DNA of 64,000 nucleotides from assembly GCA_934476455.1 (NCBI GenBank), contig CAKSNY010000005.1, forward strand, positions 35,381-99,380. Direction: 5' to 3'. This document shows, one piece after another, positions 18,031-25,236 of the stretch (position 1 is its first letter; every line of letters starts with the position of its first letter). The notes under the pieces were generated by a model. It had not been told where the DNA came from and ran no database searches. It was given only the letters and a program-made list of their open reading frames with translations. Position numbers and translations under genes: made by a program. The stretch comes from an uncultured Clostridia bacterium (lineage in GTDB: Bacteria > Bacillota > Clostridia > UMGS1883).

Positions 18031-18049
18031 GTGGTCAGCATTGTGGTCA
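18031..18049 (+). repeat. Paired GTGGTCA repeats, putative left arm-type integrase sites
   Basis: Two GTGGTCA copies at 18031-18037 and 18043-18049, with a 12-bp period. The same pair with the same period and orientation occurs at the other end of the element (24612-24630). Their position inside both ends fits arm sites bound by the N-terminal domain of the integrase. Confidence 0.6.
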
Positions 18050-18110
18050 AAATAAAATACCTATTCTTTTATCCTTTGCATAATAATATATACAAATAGT
18101 ATAGTTTGAG

Positions 18111-18139
18111 TTGACAATTAGACGGATTTGATATATACT
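18111..18139 (+). promoter_or_regulatory. Promoter of the zinc-ribbon membrane protein gene
   Basis: TTGACA (18111-18116), 17-bp spacer, TATACT (18134-18139), about 45 bp upstream of the start codon at 18183. Confidence 0.75.
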
Positions 18140-18182
18140 ATATGTATATTGAATATATACTAATTGTACGGAGGTTTTGTAT

Positions 18183-19841
18183 ATGAATACATCTGAAAAC
18201 AAACCATATAAAAGCACTTGTTTATCATGTGGTAAGGAATGGTACTACACAAAAAAGGATTTAAGGCAATCAGAAATAAATCGTGGCACGAACGAAAGCC
18301 GTAAAAGCCTTGGTAATTTAACTTCTATGTTCGGCAAAAATAAAGTATCGGATATTATAAACAACGTTGATGAACTTCCAGAAATAGCACATAAATGTCC
18401 TGCGTGCGGCTCAAAAAATGTATCTCTGGAATTTATAGGCGAAAAGAAAAAACTTAGCCGTAAGGCAATTACGGGCATAATATCGGGGTCTGTCGCTTTG
18501 CTGGTTATAATTATACTGTCAATAGCTATTCCCGTATCTATACACATTAAAAATAATACGGAGCAGGTTTTATCAAATATAACCTTTGAGGGTGTAGACA
18601 ATAATTCCGCTCCGCTTGCCGCATATGATTTAAAATTATTCAAAGAGCAATCTACATATACAGTTGTTGCAACGCTAAAGAAAAACAGTACAGAACCGCA
18701 AGAGGGGTATTTTGAGTTTAATATATCATTGTTTGATGAAAATGGGAAACGCATTAAATCAGACCATATTAATACTATGCCGACACCCGATAATAATACA
18801 TATTCTTTGCTTAAATACGGAAACGAGGAATACCTTGAACACAATATTTATATCATAGATAAATCAAAGCCTGTCAAAGTCGTATTTTCGGATATTAAAG
18901 AGCTTGACAAGACTTATTTTATAAGTTATATGTTAGAACAGTCAAAAAGCTATTTAGCAAAGCAAGATACGGAAAACTCAAAAAAATATGCGTTGGAAGT
19001 ATTAAAGTATGACCCCGAAAATATTGAAGCAAAAGCACTATCGGGACAAATTGCACTTAATACCCCTACCCCCGAACCAAAGGCAAACAATGTTATTATC
19101 GGCTCTGATAAAGATAGTGTACGAAAGATATTTGACGGCTATAAAGAAACTAAATCTATTATGTCAGACAACGCACTTGACTTTGAAAATAATGACTTGC
19201 TTATAACTGTATATTTTAACGGCGAAGACAAGGCAGACGGTGTACTGTTTATGCAAAACAGTTTTGACGGTGTAGACACTCTGACGGGCGAGGGGTCATA
19301 TATAAGCAAGCATTATGATGAGCTTGTAGCTATGGCAACAAATGACCCTAATGTTAAAATCGAAACCGACTTGACTAAATATAACAGTCAAGGGGTTAAA
19401 AAATATCCTATGGAAATATACATAGGAAATATACCTGAAAGCAAACCAAAAAGCACAGAAAATACGGACAGCGGATATGCACAATTCAATCCAGAGACAG
19501 GACATTTTGAAAAAACAGACGAAAAAACAGAGCCGAAACAGCAATCCAACAATACGGAAACAAAACCGAAAAGCGAGTTTTCCTATTGTCTGACAAGCGG
19601 TATTGTTCAAGGGGTTAAATTATATTCCGCTCCGAATAATGATAGCTATGTAGGTACTATTACATCATTCAGCAATGATATATTAGACGAGCGAGGGAAA
19701 AAGACTAAAGCTGTTTATATAAGCGGCGGTAAAAATGACGGTTGGTATAAAAGAAGCGAGGTAGGACAGCTTTATGTGCGTAATGATGACCCTTGCTTAC
19801 CGTCTGGAAGATATGTAGCGGAAAGTATGGGTATAGACTAA
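18183..19841 (+). CDS. Zinc-ribbon, single-span membrane protein (element cargo)
   Basis: 552 residues. The ATG at 18183 is chosen because GGAGG lies 8 nt upstream; a TTG two codons earlier is unlikely. A cytoplasmic N-terminus carries two CxxC pairs (Cys13/16 and Cys72/75), a split zinc ribbon. One membrane span follows (about 95-120), then ~430 extracellular residues. These include a beta-rich part (125-240), a short TPR-like helical pair (about 245-290), a P/T/E/N-rich low-complexity linker (about 410-460) and a C-terminal SH3-like beta segment with conserved Gly and Trp. I recognise no enzyme. It is the largest cargo gene of the element, followed 43 bp later by a small membrane protein. 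Function is unknown; a surface sensor or exclusion role would be speculation. Confidence 0.8.
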   Translation: MNTSENKPYKSTCLSCGKEWYYTKKDLRQSEINRGTNESRKSLGNLTSMFGKNKVSDIINNVDELPEIAHKCPACGSKNVSLEFIGEKKKLSRKAITGIISGSVALLVIIILSIAIPVSIHIKNNTEQVLSNITFEGVDNNSAPLAAYDLKLFKEQSTYTVVATLKKNSTEPQEGYFEFNISLFDENGKRIKSDHINTMPTPDNNTYSLLKYGNEEYLEHNIYIIDKSKPVKVVFSDIKELDKTYFISYMLEQSKSYLAKQDTENSKKYALEVLKYDPENIEAKALSGQIALNTPTPEPKANNVIIGSDKDSVRKIFDGYKETKSIMSDNALDFENNDLLITVYFNGEDKADGVLFMQNSFDGVDTLTGEGSYISKHYDELVAMATNDPNVKIETDLTKYNSQGVKKYPMEIYIGNIPESKPKSTENTDSGYAQFNPETGHFEKTDEKTEPKQQSNNTETKPKSEFSYCLTSGIVQGVKLYSAPNNDSYVGTITSFSNDILDERGKKTKAVYISGGKNDGWYKRSEVGQLYVRNDDPCLPSGRYVAESMGID

Positions 19842-19884
19842 TAAAATAATTTAATTTATAAAATGATTAAAAGAGGATATTTAT

Positions 19885-20067
19885 ATGATGAGTTTTTTCT
19901 TGCCGCTGTTGTTGGCAATAGCTATACCTATTTTAATGATTGTCGGCGGCTTTAAATCTATGGAGCAAAAAGCCAATTCGCCCTATGGGTGCGGTTGCGG
20001 TGGCTGTCTTGTAATGGTGCTGGGGATTTTATTTCTGCTTGCCGTACTTGGTTTTCTTTTTATCTAA
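19885..20067 (+). CDS. Small two-span membrane protein with CGCGGC motif
   Basis: 60 residues: hydrophobic segment (about 4-22), a short polar loop ending in GCGCGGC (about 36-42), then a second hydrophobic segment to the C-terminus. AGAGGA precedes the start by about 9 nt. It lies 43 bp after the zinc-ribbon membrane protein and is followed by a good terminator, so the two form a cargo unit. The Cys cluster between two spans could bind metal or carry an acyl group. I do not recognise the family. Confidence 0.7.
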   Translation: MMSFFLPLLLAIAIPILMIVGGFKSMEQKANSPYGCGCGGCLVMVLGILFLLAVLGFLFI

Positions 20068-20072
20068 CACAG

Positions 20073-20110
20073 AGCATACCAATGGCTAAAAACCTTGGTA
20101 TGCTTTTTCT
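20073..20110 (+). terminator. Terminator of the cargo operon
   Basis: Perfect 10-bp stem AGCATACCAA / TTGGTATGCT (20073-20082, 20095-20104) followed by TTTTCT. Confidence 0.9.
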
Positions 20111-20494
20111 ATACCTACTACCTGTCCTTGTTTTCCGAAAAATAAAATTTTAATATAAAAGGTATCAGACTGTTAAAGGGTATGAGTAAGCTATATTGTA
20201 TATAAGTCTAATTTGTATATTCGTCTATTGGTATTATTGGTAATACGGCTTCTATGGCTATTTAAAGACATTTTTATTTTACCGCTCTTTTGTTAAAATT
20301 TTTCACTTGTATGTATTATGATACTTATATAATTAAAGATATATATTCTTTGCCGCCCTTAATTTGACTTGTGAGAGAGAATAATATAAAAATACACGGT
20401 AAAAGTTTTTGATTTACGGAGCGGAAATTTAAAAATGCCGCTTATACCTGATATAAGTATAGTAAACTGTACTGCCAGTTATTACGTGTATTAT
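20111..20494. other. AT-rich intergenic region of the element
   Basis: About 380 bp with no supportable gene or RNA. It is the only long non-coding stretch inside the element, so a replication or transfer origin could lie here, but no iterons or nick-site-like inverted repeat is evident by eye. Confidence 0.4.
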
Positions 20495-20523
20495 TTGACA
20501 ACATCAAATTTCCCTGATATAAT
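20495..20523 (+). promoter_or_regulatory. Consensus sigma-A promoter with overlapping inverted repeat
   Basis: Perfect TTGACA (20495-20500), 17-bp spacer and TATAAT (20518-20523). The -35 lies within ATTTGA-CAACA-TCAAAT, an inverted repeat that may be a repressor site. It drives the gene at 20561. Confidence 0.85.
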
Positions 20524-20560
20524 ATACTAAAAAATTTAACCTTAGACATGAGAGGTCGGC

Positions 20561-21328
20561 ATGGAAGTTTACGCTTATTGCAACACATTTAAAGGTGGGT
20601 TGTCAGACGAGAAAAAATTAAATAAGTATGCGTTAGCCCACGACTATGATATAGTCCATACGTTTTATGATAACAGCATATATAGCCGCATGGGTATATA
20701 CAGATTGTTAAATAAAATTGAACATACAAGTATTAAAACAATAATCGTATATTCATTAGACCATTTATGGGGTGATGAAGAATTACACTATATGCTTGTC
20801 TTAAAATTAAAATCAATCGAAGCAAATATAAAATGTGTCACAGAGCCGCAATACAGCATATATACGGACGATATAACAAAAGAATGTAATTCTATATTAA
20901 AGTATCTAAATAGGCTTCTGCCGTCCGTTTTATCCGCAAAAATGGCACGGGGACGGACAGAAAAAGCAGAAAACGGATATAAACCTAATGGTCGCATACC
21001 GTTAGGATATAAAAGAAATCAAAGCGGAAATATTGTTATTGATGATAAAGAAGCCGAAATTGTAAGACTTATTTTTAAACAATATCTATACTGTAATTCG
21101 CTTGAACAGCTTAGACTTTACCTTTCCGAACATCATATTACAAGCCGCCGAAACATACCTTTTAAGCGTGAAACATTACGTTATATATTGCATAATGATT
21201 TTTATATTGGTATTGTTACGTATGGTCATAAAAAGATACACGGACACCATAAAGCGATTATAGATAAACGAATGTTTTATAACGTGCAAAATGCACTTTC
21301 AAGTAATAGAAACTGTACTAATAAATAA
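20561..21328 (+). CDS. Serine-recombinase-like protein lacking catalytic residues
   Basis: 255 residues. The N-terminal half has the resolvase fold pattern but not its chemistry. The usual Y-x-R-V-S-T strand reads Y-A-Y-C-N-T, replacing the nucleophile Ser with Asn8 and the Arg with Tyr6. The usual L-D-R-L-S-R reads L-D-H-L-W-G (67-71), removing two more active-site Arg. The following Recombinase-type DNA-binding domain (about 125-250; G-R-I-P-L-G-Y, ETLRYILHNDFYIG) looks intact, and no zinc-ribbon or coiled-coil tail follows. It is therefore probably a DNA-binding regulator, recombination accessory factor or decoy rather than a recombinase. GAGAGG precedes the ATG, and a consensus promoter indicates real expression. 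Confidence 0.8.
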   Translation: MEVYAYCNTFKGGLSDEKKLNKYALAHDYDIVHTFYDNSIYSRMGIYRLLNKIEHTSIKTIIVYSLDHLWGDEELHYMLVLKLKSIEANIKCVTEPQYSIYTDDITKECNSILKYLNRLLPSVLSAKMARGRTEKAENGYKPNGRIPLGYKRNQSGNIVIDDKEAEIVRLIFKQYLYCNSLEQLRLYLSEHHITSRRNIPFKRETLRYILHNDFYIGIVTYGHKKIHGHHKAIIDKRMFYNVQNALSSNRNCTNK

Positions 21329-21404
21329 CCTTATCTATACTTAAAATATCTTCATAAAACAATCCTTTTAGTATAAACTATATATACAAGGAGTTGTATT
21401 TATT

Positions 21405-21815
21405 ATGAAGATAAAAAAGCAAAGGGGTAGACAGGTGAGTAATAGAGGTCGAACACCTATTACAGAACGTAAACCGCATACAAAAGAAATTGATTTAAAG
21501 CTTGACCGCATAGGAAATATAATCAGAGAAGCACGGCTAAATCAAGGCTTGACACAAGAGGAATTAGCGGAGCTTGTGGACGTTACACCTGCCTATATCG
21601 GGCATATAGAACGCAATCAGCGGAGTTTTTCCCTGCAAACGCTTGTAAAGCTTGTTACAGAGCTTGACATAGATATGAACTATCTTTTTTCCGAAAGTGC
21701 TCCCACAAGTGAGGAACAGATTGTTATAGACTTTAAACAGCTTATAAAAGGAAAACCGCTCCAGACACAAGAAGCGGTTTTAGACATAGTGCGCACGGCA
21801 TTAAAACATCTTTAA
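21405..21815 (+). CDS. XRE-family transcriptional regulator
   Basis: 136 residues. A basic N-terminal tail (1-28) leads into a lambda-repressor-type helix-turn-helix (about 35-92) with IREARLNQGLTQEELAELV and PAYIGHIERNQR. A short C-terminal helical region may dimerise. AAGGAG lies about 11 nt before the ATG. It is the likely master repressor of the element; candidate operators are the inverted repeats over the -35 boxes at 20494 and 22801. Its 3' end overlaps the convergent gene at 21812 by 4 bp. Confidence 0.9.
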   Translation: MKIKKQRGRQVSNRGRTPITERKPHTKEIDLKLDRIGNIIREARLNQGLTQEELAELVDVTPAYIGHIERNQRSFSLQTLVKLVTELDIDMNYLFSESAPTSEEQIVIDFKQLIKGKPLQTQEAVLDIVRTALKHL

Positions 21816-22744
21816 ATTTTAATTATTTGTTCTAAATATTCATCTTTTGAAAGACTGCCCTTTACGGCTTCATCACGTAATGCGGTAGCCTTTTTTATTT
21901 GTATATCCAATTCCTCTTTTGTAATTTTCCCCGTCCTTTTCCGTGCGTAAAGACGTTTATATGCCCTTTGGTATTCGCCTATAATCGGGTCTTTTAAGGT
22001 TTTGTTTTTAAAGCTGTTTACCGCTCCGACTTCTTGACAGGTTTTTGATGTACCCGAAATTTTACGGTCACAGTATTTTTTATTATAATTTCCCTTTACC
22101 GCAAACAGCCTACCGCAGTTTTCGCATTTTCTCACGAATATATTATATTGCAACATTTTCATAAATTCAAGGTACAATAACGATGATATATCGGAAGCAA
22201 TATATTCCTCACAAAGCGTTAAATCATTAGACACCGTATATACAATTTCTGCCTTGCCGTTTAATTCGTGAGAATAATTAAGATACCTTTCCAATGGGTT
22301 AAACTTCTCATTTTCGTCCTGTTTTAACAAACAGGCATTAACCGCCGCCCTATATTCTTTTTGAAGCTTTACAAGGTCAAATATATCAAACAATTTCATA
22401 TAGTCTATATCGTGAAGTGCAGAATATTCAACCTCATATGCGTATGGGTGTTCGGTGGCTTTTAAAGCGTCATATAAAGCCATTCGGACATACTTTTCCT
22501 CATCAGACATATTGTTATCAATTTGAAGAATGATACCTTTGTAACCTTTATACCCTCTGCCTGTAGGTCGGCATTTTCTGATATTTTCAGCTTTAAGCTG
22601 TTTAATTATTTCTACTTCTTTTTGGTATGTGCTTAAATCTAATTCCAAAAAATCAAGCAAGAGAGTGCCTATTTCAAATTCCTCGTTTGTTATAGGTAAA
22701 TACATATGTTTTTTATCTATTGTAATGTATTTGCTTACATTCAT
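21812..22744 (-). CDS. DUF6076-like protein with zinc-binding C-terminus
   Basis: 310 residues, soluble, with no signal peptide. The N-terminal two thirds are helical with no motif I recognise. A C-terminal cysteine cluster (C-x-x-C-x10-20-C...C around RKCENCGRLF and YCDRK) resembles CGNR-type zinc modules and proteins annotated DUF6076 in clostridial integrative elements; this family name is from memory and unverified. A basic, coiled-coil-like tail follows. It is the only minus-strand gene of the element and is preceded by GGAGC. It is convergent with the XRE gene. Function is unknown; a nucleic-acid-related role is plausible. Confidence 0.7.
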   Translation of the reverse strand: MNVSKYITIDKKHMYLPITNEEFEIGTLLLDFLELDLSTYQKEVEIIKQLKAENIRKCRPTGRGYKGYKGIILQIDNNMSDEEKYVRMALYDALKATEHPYAYEVEYSALHDIDYMKLFDIFDLVKLQKEYRAAVNACLLKQDENEKFNPLERYLNYSHELNGKAEIVYTVSNDLTLCEEYIASDISSLLYLEFMKMLQYNIFVRKCENCGRLFAVKGNYNKKYCDRKISGTSKTCQEVGAVNSFKNKTLKDPIIGEYQRAYKRLYARKRTGKITKEELDIQIKKATALRDEAVKGSLSKDEYLEQIIKI

Positions 22745-22800
22745 TCTATACAGCTCCTTTTATCAAATACCTAATCTTATAATCCTATTATATATTATAC

Positions 22801-22829
22801 TTGACAAGTTGTCAATAGTGTGCTATAAT
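22801..22829 (+). promoter_or_regulatory. Excisionase/integrase promoter with palindromic operator
   Basis: Perfect TTGACA (22801-22806), 17-bp spacer, TATAAT (22824-22829). TTGACAA-G-TTGTCAA (22801-22815) is a perfect 7+7 inverted repeat covering the -35, which fits repression of excision genes by the XRE regulator. Confidence 0.8.
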
Positions 22830-22886
22830 AAATATACAATATATATTTATTAATATCAATTACCTATTATAAGGAGTTGTATTATT

Positions 22887-23093
22887 ATGAAAACATTAAA
22901 AAGAAAAATCAGAACTTTGGACGAATTGCCAGCGGTTATGACTGTTGATGATGTTATGGAAATATTGAGAATATCGAAAGCAAATGCTTACAAGATTATG
23001 GCTTCTGATAATTTTCCGACATTAAGAATAGGAAAGCGTGTTTTAGCGGAAAAAACAGCATTTACAAACTGGCTTAGAGGTTTGACTCTTTAA
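22887..23093 (+). CDS. xis: Excisionase-family helix-turn-helix protein
   Basis: 68 residues forming a MerR/excisionase-type winged helix: MTVDDVMEILRISKANAYKIM followed by a short wing (LRIGKRVLAEKTAF). Such proteins bend DNA near attachment sites and steer the integrase towards excision. AAGGAG precedes the ATG by about 11 nt. It sits 49 bp upstream of the integrase, downstream of a tightly controlled consensus promoter. Confidence 0.85.
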   Translation: MKTLKRKIRTLDELPAVMTVDDVMEILRISKANAYKIMASDNFPTLRIGKRVLAEKTAFTNWLRGLTL

Positions 23094-23142
23094 TAAAATA
23101 TATATTGCAGTATTTATCGAAGAAATTAAGGAAGTGTTTATT

Positions 23143-24270
23143 GTGGCAAAAAAGAGAGCGAACGGAGAGGGAAGTATAAGGCAAAGAAAAGACGGACGTT
23201 GGGAGGGGCTTTACTCTATCAATAATAAGCGTAAAAGCGTATATGGCAAAACACAAGAGGAAGTAAGAAAAAAATTAAATAAGGTGTTAAATGATATTGA
23301 TAACGGAATATATATTGAGGATTGCCGTATAACAATGGGCGAATGGCTTCACACTTGGTTATATGATTATAAAAAGAATACAGTCAAGCAAAAGACTTTT
23401 GAGGGGTATGAAGCCCTTGTCAACAAACATCTTATTCCCGCATTTTCAAAAATACAACTAAAAAAATTATCAGTAGATAACGTACAAAGATTTATTAATC
23501 AGAAGATAAGCGAGGGGCTTTCATCAAGGACGATACGATATATAAATACTCTGCTTCATAGTGCGTTGAAACAGGCAATAAATAACGGTCTTATTGTGCG
23601 CAATGTGGCAGAAGCGGTAACGCTCCCAGAGCGCAAGCAAAAAGACAGAAAATTTTTAACGGCAGAGGAACAGGAACGCTTTATAAAATGTTTGTCAGAT
23701 GAAAAATCTGGCTTTGTATTACTTTTTGCGTTATCCACAGGTTTAAGGCGCGGTGAGCTTCTGGCTCTTAGGTGGTCTAATTATGACAGTCAAAAGAAGT
23801 ATATCACCGTAACGGAAAATTTAAGCCGATTAAAAGGGGCAGACGGAAAATCTCATTTAACTTTTACCACTCCTAAGACGGCTTCAAGCAAGCGAACTAT
23901 ACCGCTTTTGCCAGATATAGCGAACAAGTTAAATATACATAGACAACAACAGGCAGTAAATCGTCTTAAAGCAGGTCAGTTGTGGGAAGATAATGATTTG
24001 ATTTTCTGTACTGATTTTGGAAAACCTCTTGAGCCGAGAAACTTATTTCGTATTCTTGACAGAGTATGCGATAAAGCTGAAATAGCGCATATAAATGTAC
24101 ACGCTTTACGGCACGCATTTGCTACACGTGCATTAGAAAACGGAATACCGTTAAAGGTTGTTTCGGATATGCTGGGTCATAGCAGTATAGCACTTACGGC
24201 AGATATTTATTCTCATGTGTCAGTTGAAACAATGGAAAATGAGTTGCAAAAGCTGTCAAACGCATTTTAA
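23143..24270 (+). CDS. int: Tyrosine integrase (Tn916-like)
   Basis: 375 residues with the GTG at 23143, which has AAGGAAG 8 nt upstream (a second GTG at 23134 is too close to the site). Domains: N-terminal arm-binding domain (about 1-58; G-E-G-S-I-R-Q-R), SAM-like core-binding domain (about 63-150), catalytic domain (about 165-370). Catalytic residues visible: Arg202 (GLRRGE), His320 and Arg323 (HALRH), His346 (LGH) and Tyr356 (IYSH). It lies next to attR in tRNA-Lys and should catalyse integration and, with Xis, excision. The paired GTGGTCA repeats at both ends are candidate arm sites. Confidence 0.93.
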   Translation: MAKKRANGEGSIRQRKDGRWEGLYSINNKRKSVYGKTQEEVRKKLNKVLNDIDNGIYIEDCRITMGEWLHTWLYDYKKNTVKQKTFEGYEALVNKHLIPAFSKIQLKKLSVDNVQRFINQKISEGLSSRTIRYINTLLHSALKQAINNGLIVRNVAEAVTLPERKQKDRKFLTAEEQERFIKCLSDEKSGFVLLFALSTGLRRGELLALRWSNYDSQKKYITVTENLSRLKGADGKSHLTFTTPKTASSKRTIPLLPDIANKLNIHRQQQAVNRLKAGQLWEDNDLIFCTDFGKPLEPRNLFRILDRVCDKAEIAHINVHALRHAFATRALENGIPLKVVSDMLGHSSIALTADIYSHVSVETMENELQKLSNAF

Positions 24271-24283
24271 AGGAGAAATCAAA

Positions 24284-24562
24284 ATGAATGAATATGAAAA
24301 AATTTTAAATAATTTTTTGGCTGAAAATAAATACAAAGCTATTTTAGATTTTGCAAAACATAATAGGAAGTATAGAAAATTAAAAGACATAAACACACAA
24401 AACAGCATTATAATATCCAAAACACTGAAAAAAGATGATTTAGATAAATTTGAAAACTTTAAAGAAAATGTATACAGTCTGTATGATATGGAAAGTGATA
24501 TGCTATATATTCAAGGTTATAGGGATTGTATAAAGCTTTTAAAAATCATTGGTTTAATATAG
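24284..24562 (+). CDS. Small conserved-looking protein downstream of integrase
   Basis: 92 residues, charged and helical, with no signal or membrane segment. The ATG at 24284 follows AAAGGAG at 8 nt and lies 13 bp after the integrase stop, so it is co-transcribed. The C-terminal pattern with YIQGYRDCIKLLK recalls small DUF6809-like proteins that often accompany integrative elements, but this is uncertain. A terminator follows immediately. Function unknown. Confidence 0.65.
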   Translation: MNEYEKILNNFLAENKYKAILDFAKHNRKYRKLKDINTQNSIIISKTLKKDDLDKFENFKENVYSLYDMESDMLYIQGYRDCIKLLKIIGLI

Positions 24563-24568
24563 CCGCCG

Positions 24569-24604
24569 CCCGTTCTGATTTTATATCGGAATGGGTGATT
24601 TTTT
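24569..24604 (+). terminator. Terminator of the xis-int operon
   Basis: 11-bp stem CCCGTTCTGAT / ATCGGAATGGG with G-T pairs (24569-24579, 24585-24595), followed by a T-run at 24599-24604. Confidence 0.75.
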
Positions 24605-24611
24605 GTCTGTT

Positions 24612-24630
24612 GTGGTCAAAATTGTGGTCA
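24612..24630 (+). repeat. Paired GTGGTCA repeats, putative right arm-type sites
   Basis: GTGGTCA at 24612-24618 and 24624-24630, 12-bp period, 71 bp from the att core. They match the pair at 18031-18049. Confidence 0.6.
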
Positions 24631-24662
24631 AAGCGTTTTTAGGGGAAGAAAAAAAGGACACG

Positions 24663-24699
24663 AAAAAACGGCTTAAACCGTATAGGTAAGCCGTTTTTT
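24663..24699. terminator. Bidirectional terminator between element and tRNA operon
   Basis: 13-bp perfect stem AAAAAACGGCTTA / TAAGCCGTTTTTT (24663-24675, 24687-24699). It can end both the integrase operon and the oppositely transcribed tRNA operon. Confidence 0.9.
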
Positions 24700-24700
24700 A

Positions 24701-24747
24701 ACTGGTGAGCCATCGGAGATTCGAACCCCGGACAACTTGATTAAAAG
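24701..24747. repeat. attR: 47-bp repeat inside tRNA-Lys
   Basis: Identical to 17869-17915. It covers the 3' half of the tRNA, so the gene is regenerated intact on integration. Confidence 0.9.
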
Positions 24748-24778
24748 TCAAGTGCTCTGCCGACTGAGCTAATGGCCC
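24703..24778 (-). tRNA. tRNA-Lys (anticodon TTT)
   Basis: 76 nt with encoded CCA. Acceptor GGGCCAT pairs with ATGGCTC; loop CTTTTAA gives anticodon TTT. Last gene of a five-tRNA operon and integration site of the element. Confidence 0.97.
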
Positions 24779-24783
24779 GTATA

Positions 24784-24860
24784 TGGCTGGGCTGGCAGGA
24801 CTTGAACCTGCGCATACCAGAGTCAAAGTCTGGTGCCTTAACCGACTTGGCTACAGCCCA
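24784..24860 (-). tRNA. tRNA-Gln (anticodon TTG)
   Basis: 77 nt with CCA. Acceptor TGGGCTG pairs with CAGCCCA; anticodon loop contains TTG. Confidence 0.97.
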
Positions 24861-24930
24861 ACATTGCTGTAACACGGCGGCGGAAACCCGCCCCGGTCCT
24901 TCATCGCCGAGTGCAACTCAAGTTGGAAAG

Positions 24931-25008
24931 TGGGGTGGATACAGGGATTCGAACCCTGGGCCTCTAGAGCCACAATCTAGCGCTCTAACCAACTGAGCTA
25001 TACCCACC
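24931..25008 (-). tRNA. tRNA-His (anticodon GTG)
   Basis: 78 nt including the encoded extra 5' G and CCA. Acceptor GTGGGTA pairs with TATCCAC; anticodon GTG. Confidence 0.97.
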
Positions 25009-25011
25009 ATA

Positions 25012-25088
<77 letters not shown>

Positions 25089-25092
25089 AAAA

Positions 25093-25166
25093 TGGAGCGG
25101 GTGATGGGAATCGAACCCACCTATCCAGCTTGGAAGGCTGGTGTTCTACCAATGAACTACACCCGC
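25093..25166 (-). tRNA. tRNA-Gly (anticodon TCC)
   Basis: 74 nt with CCA. Acceptor GCGGGTG pairs with CACCCGC; anticodon loop CTTCCAA. First gene of the tRNA operon. Confidence 0.97.
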
Positions 25167-25181
25167 GCTTGCGACTTTAAA

Positions 25182-25210
25182 AGTATAGCAAATATGACAG
25201 CATTTGTCAA
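25182..25210 (-). promoter_or_regulatory. tRNA operon promoter
   Basis: Minus-strand TTGACA (25205-25210), 17-bp spacer, TATACT (25182-25187). The start would fall about 9 bp before tRNA-Gly. Confidence 0.85.
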
Positions 25211-25236
25211 TACATTTTTTATAAATTTTCTATCTT

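Larger units (their letters stand above)
17869..24747. mobile_element. Integrative element in tRNA-Lys (~6.9 kb)
   Basis: Bounded by a 47-bp perfect direct repeat (17869-17915 and 24701-24747) made of the 3' part of tRNA-Lys from the encoded CCA into the anticodon loop. It contains an intact tyrosine integrase and excisionase at the tRNA end, an XRE regulator, a serine-recombinase-like protein, a DUF6076-like protein and two cargo membrane-protein genes. No relaxase, replication initiator or conjugation gene is present, so it is non-autonomous for transfer. Composition is clearly more AT-rich than the flanks. Confidence 0.85.
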
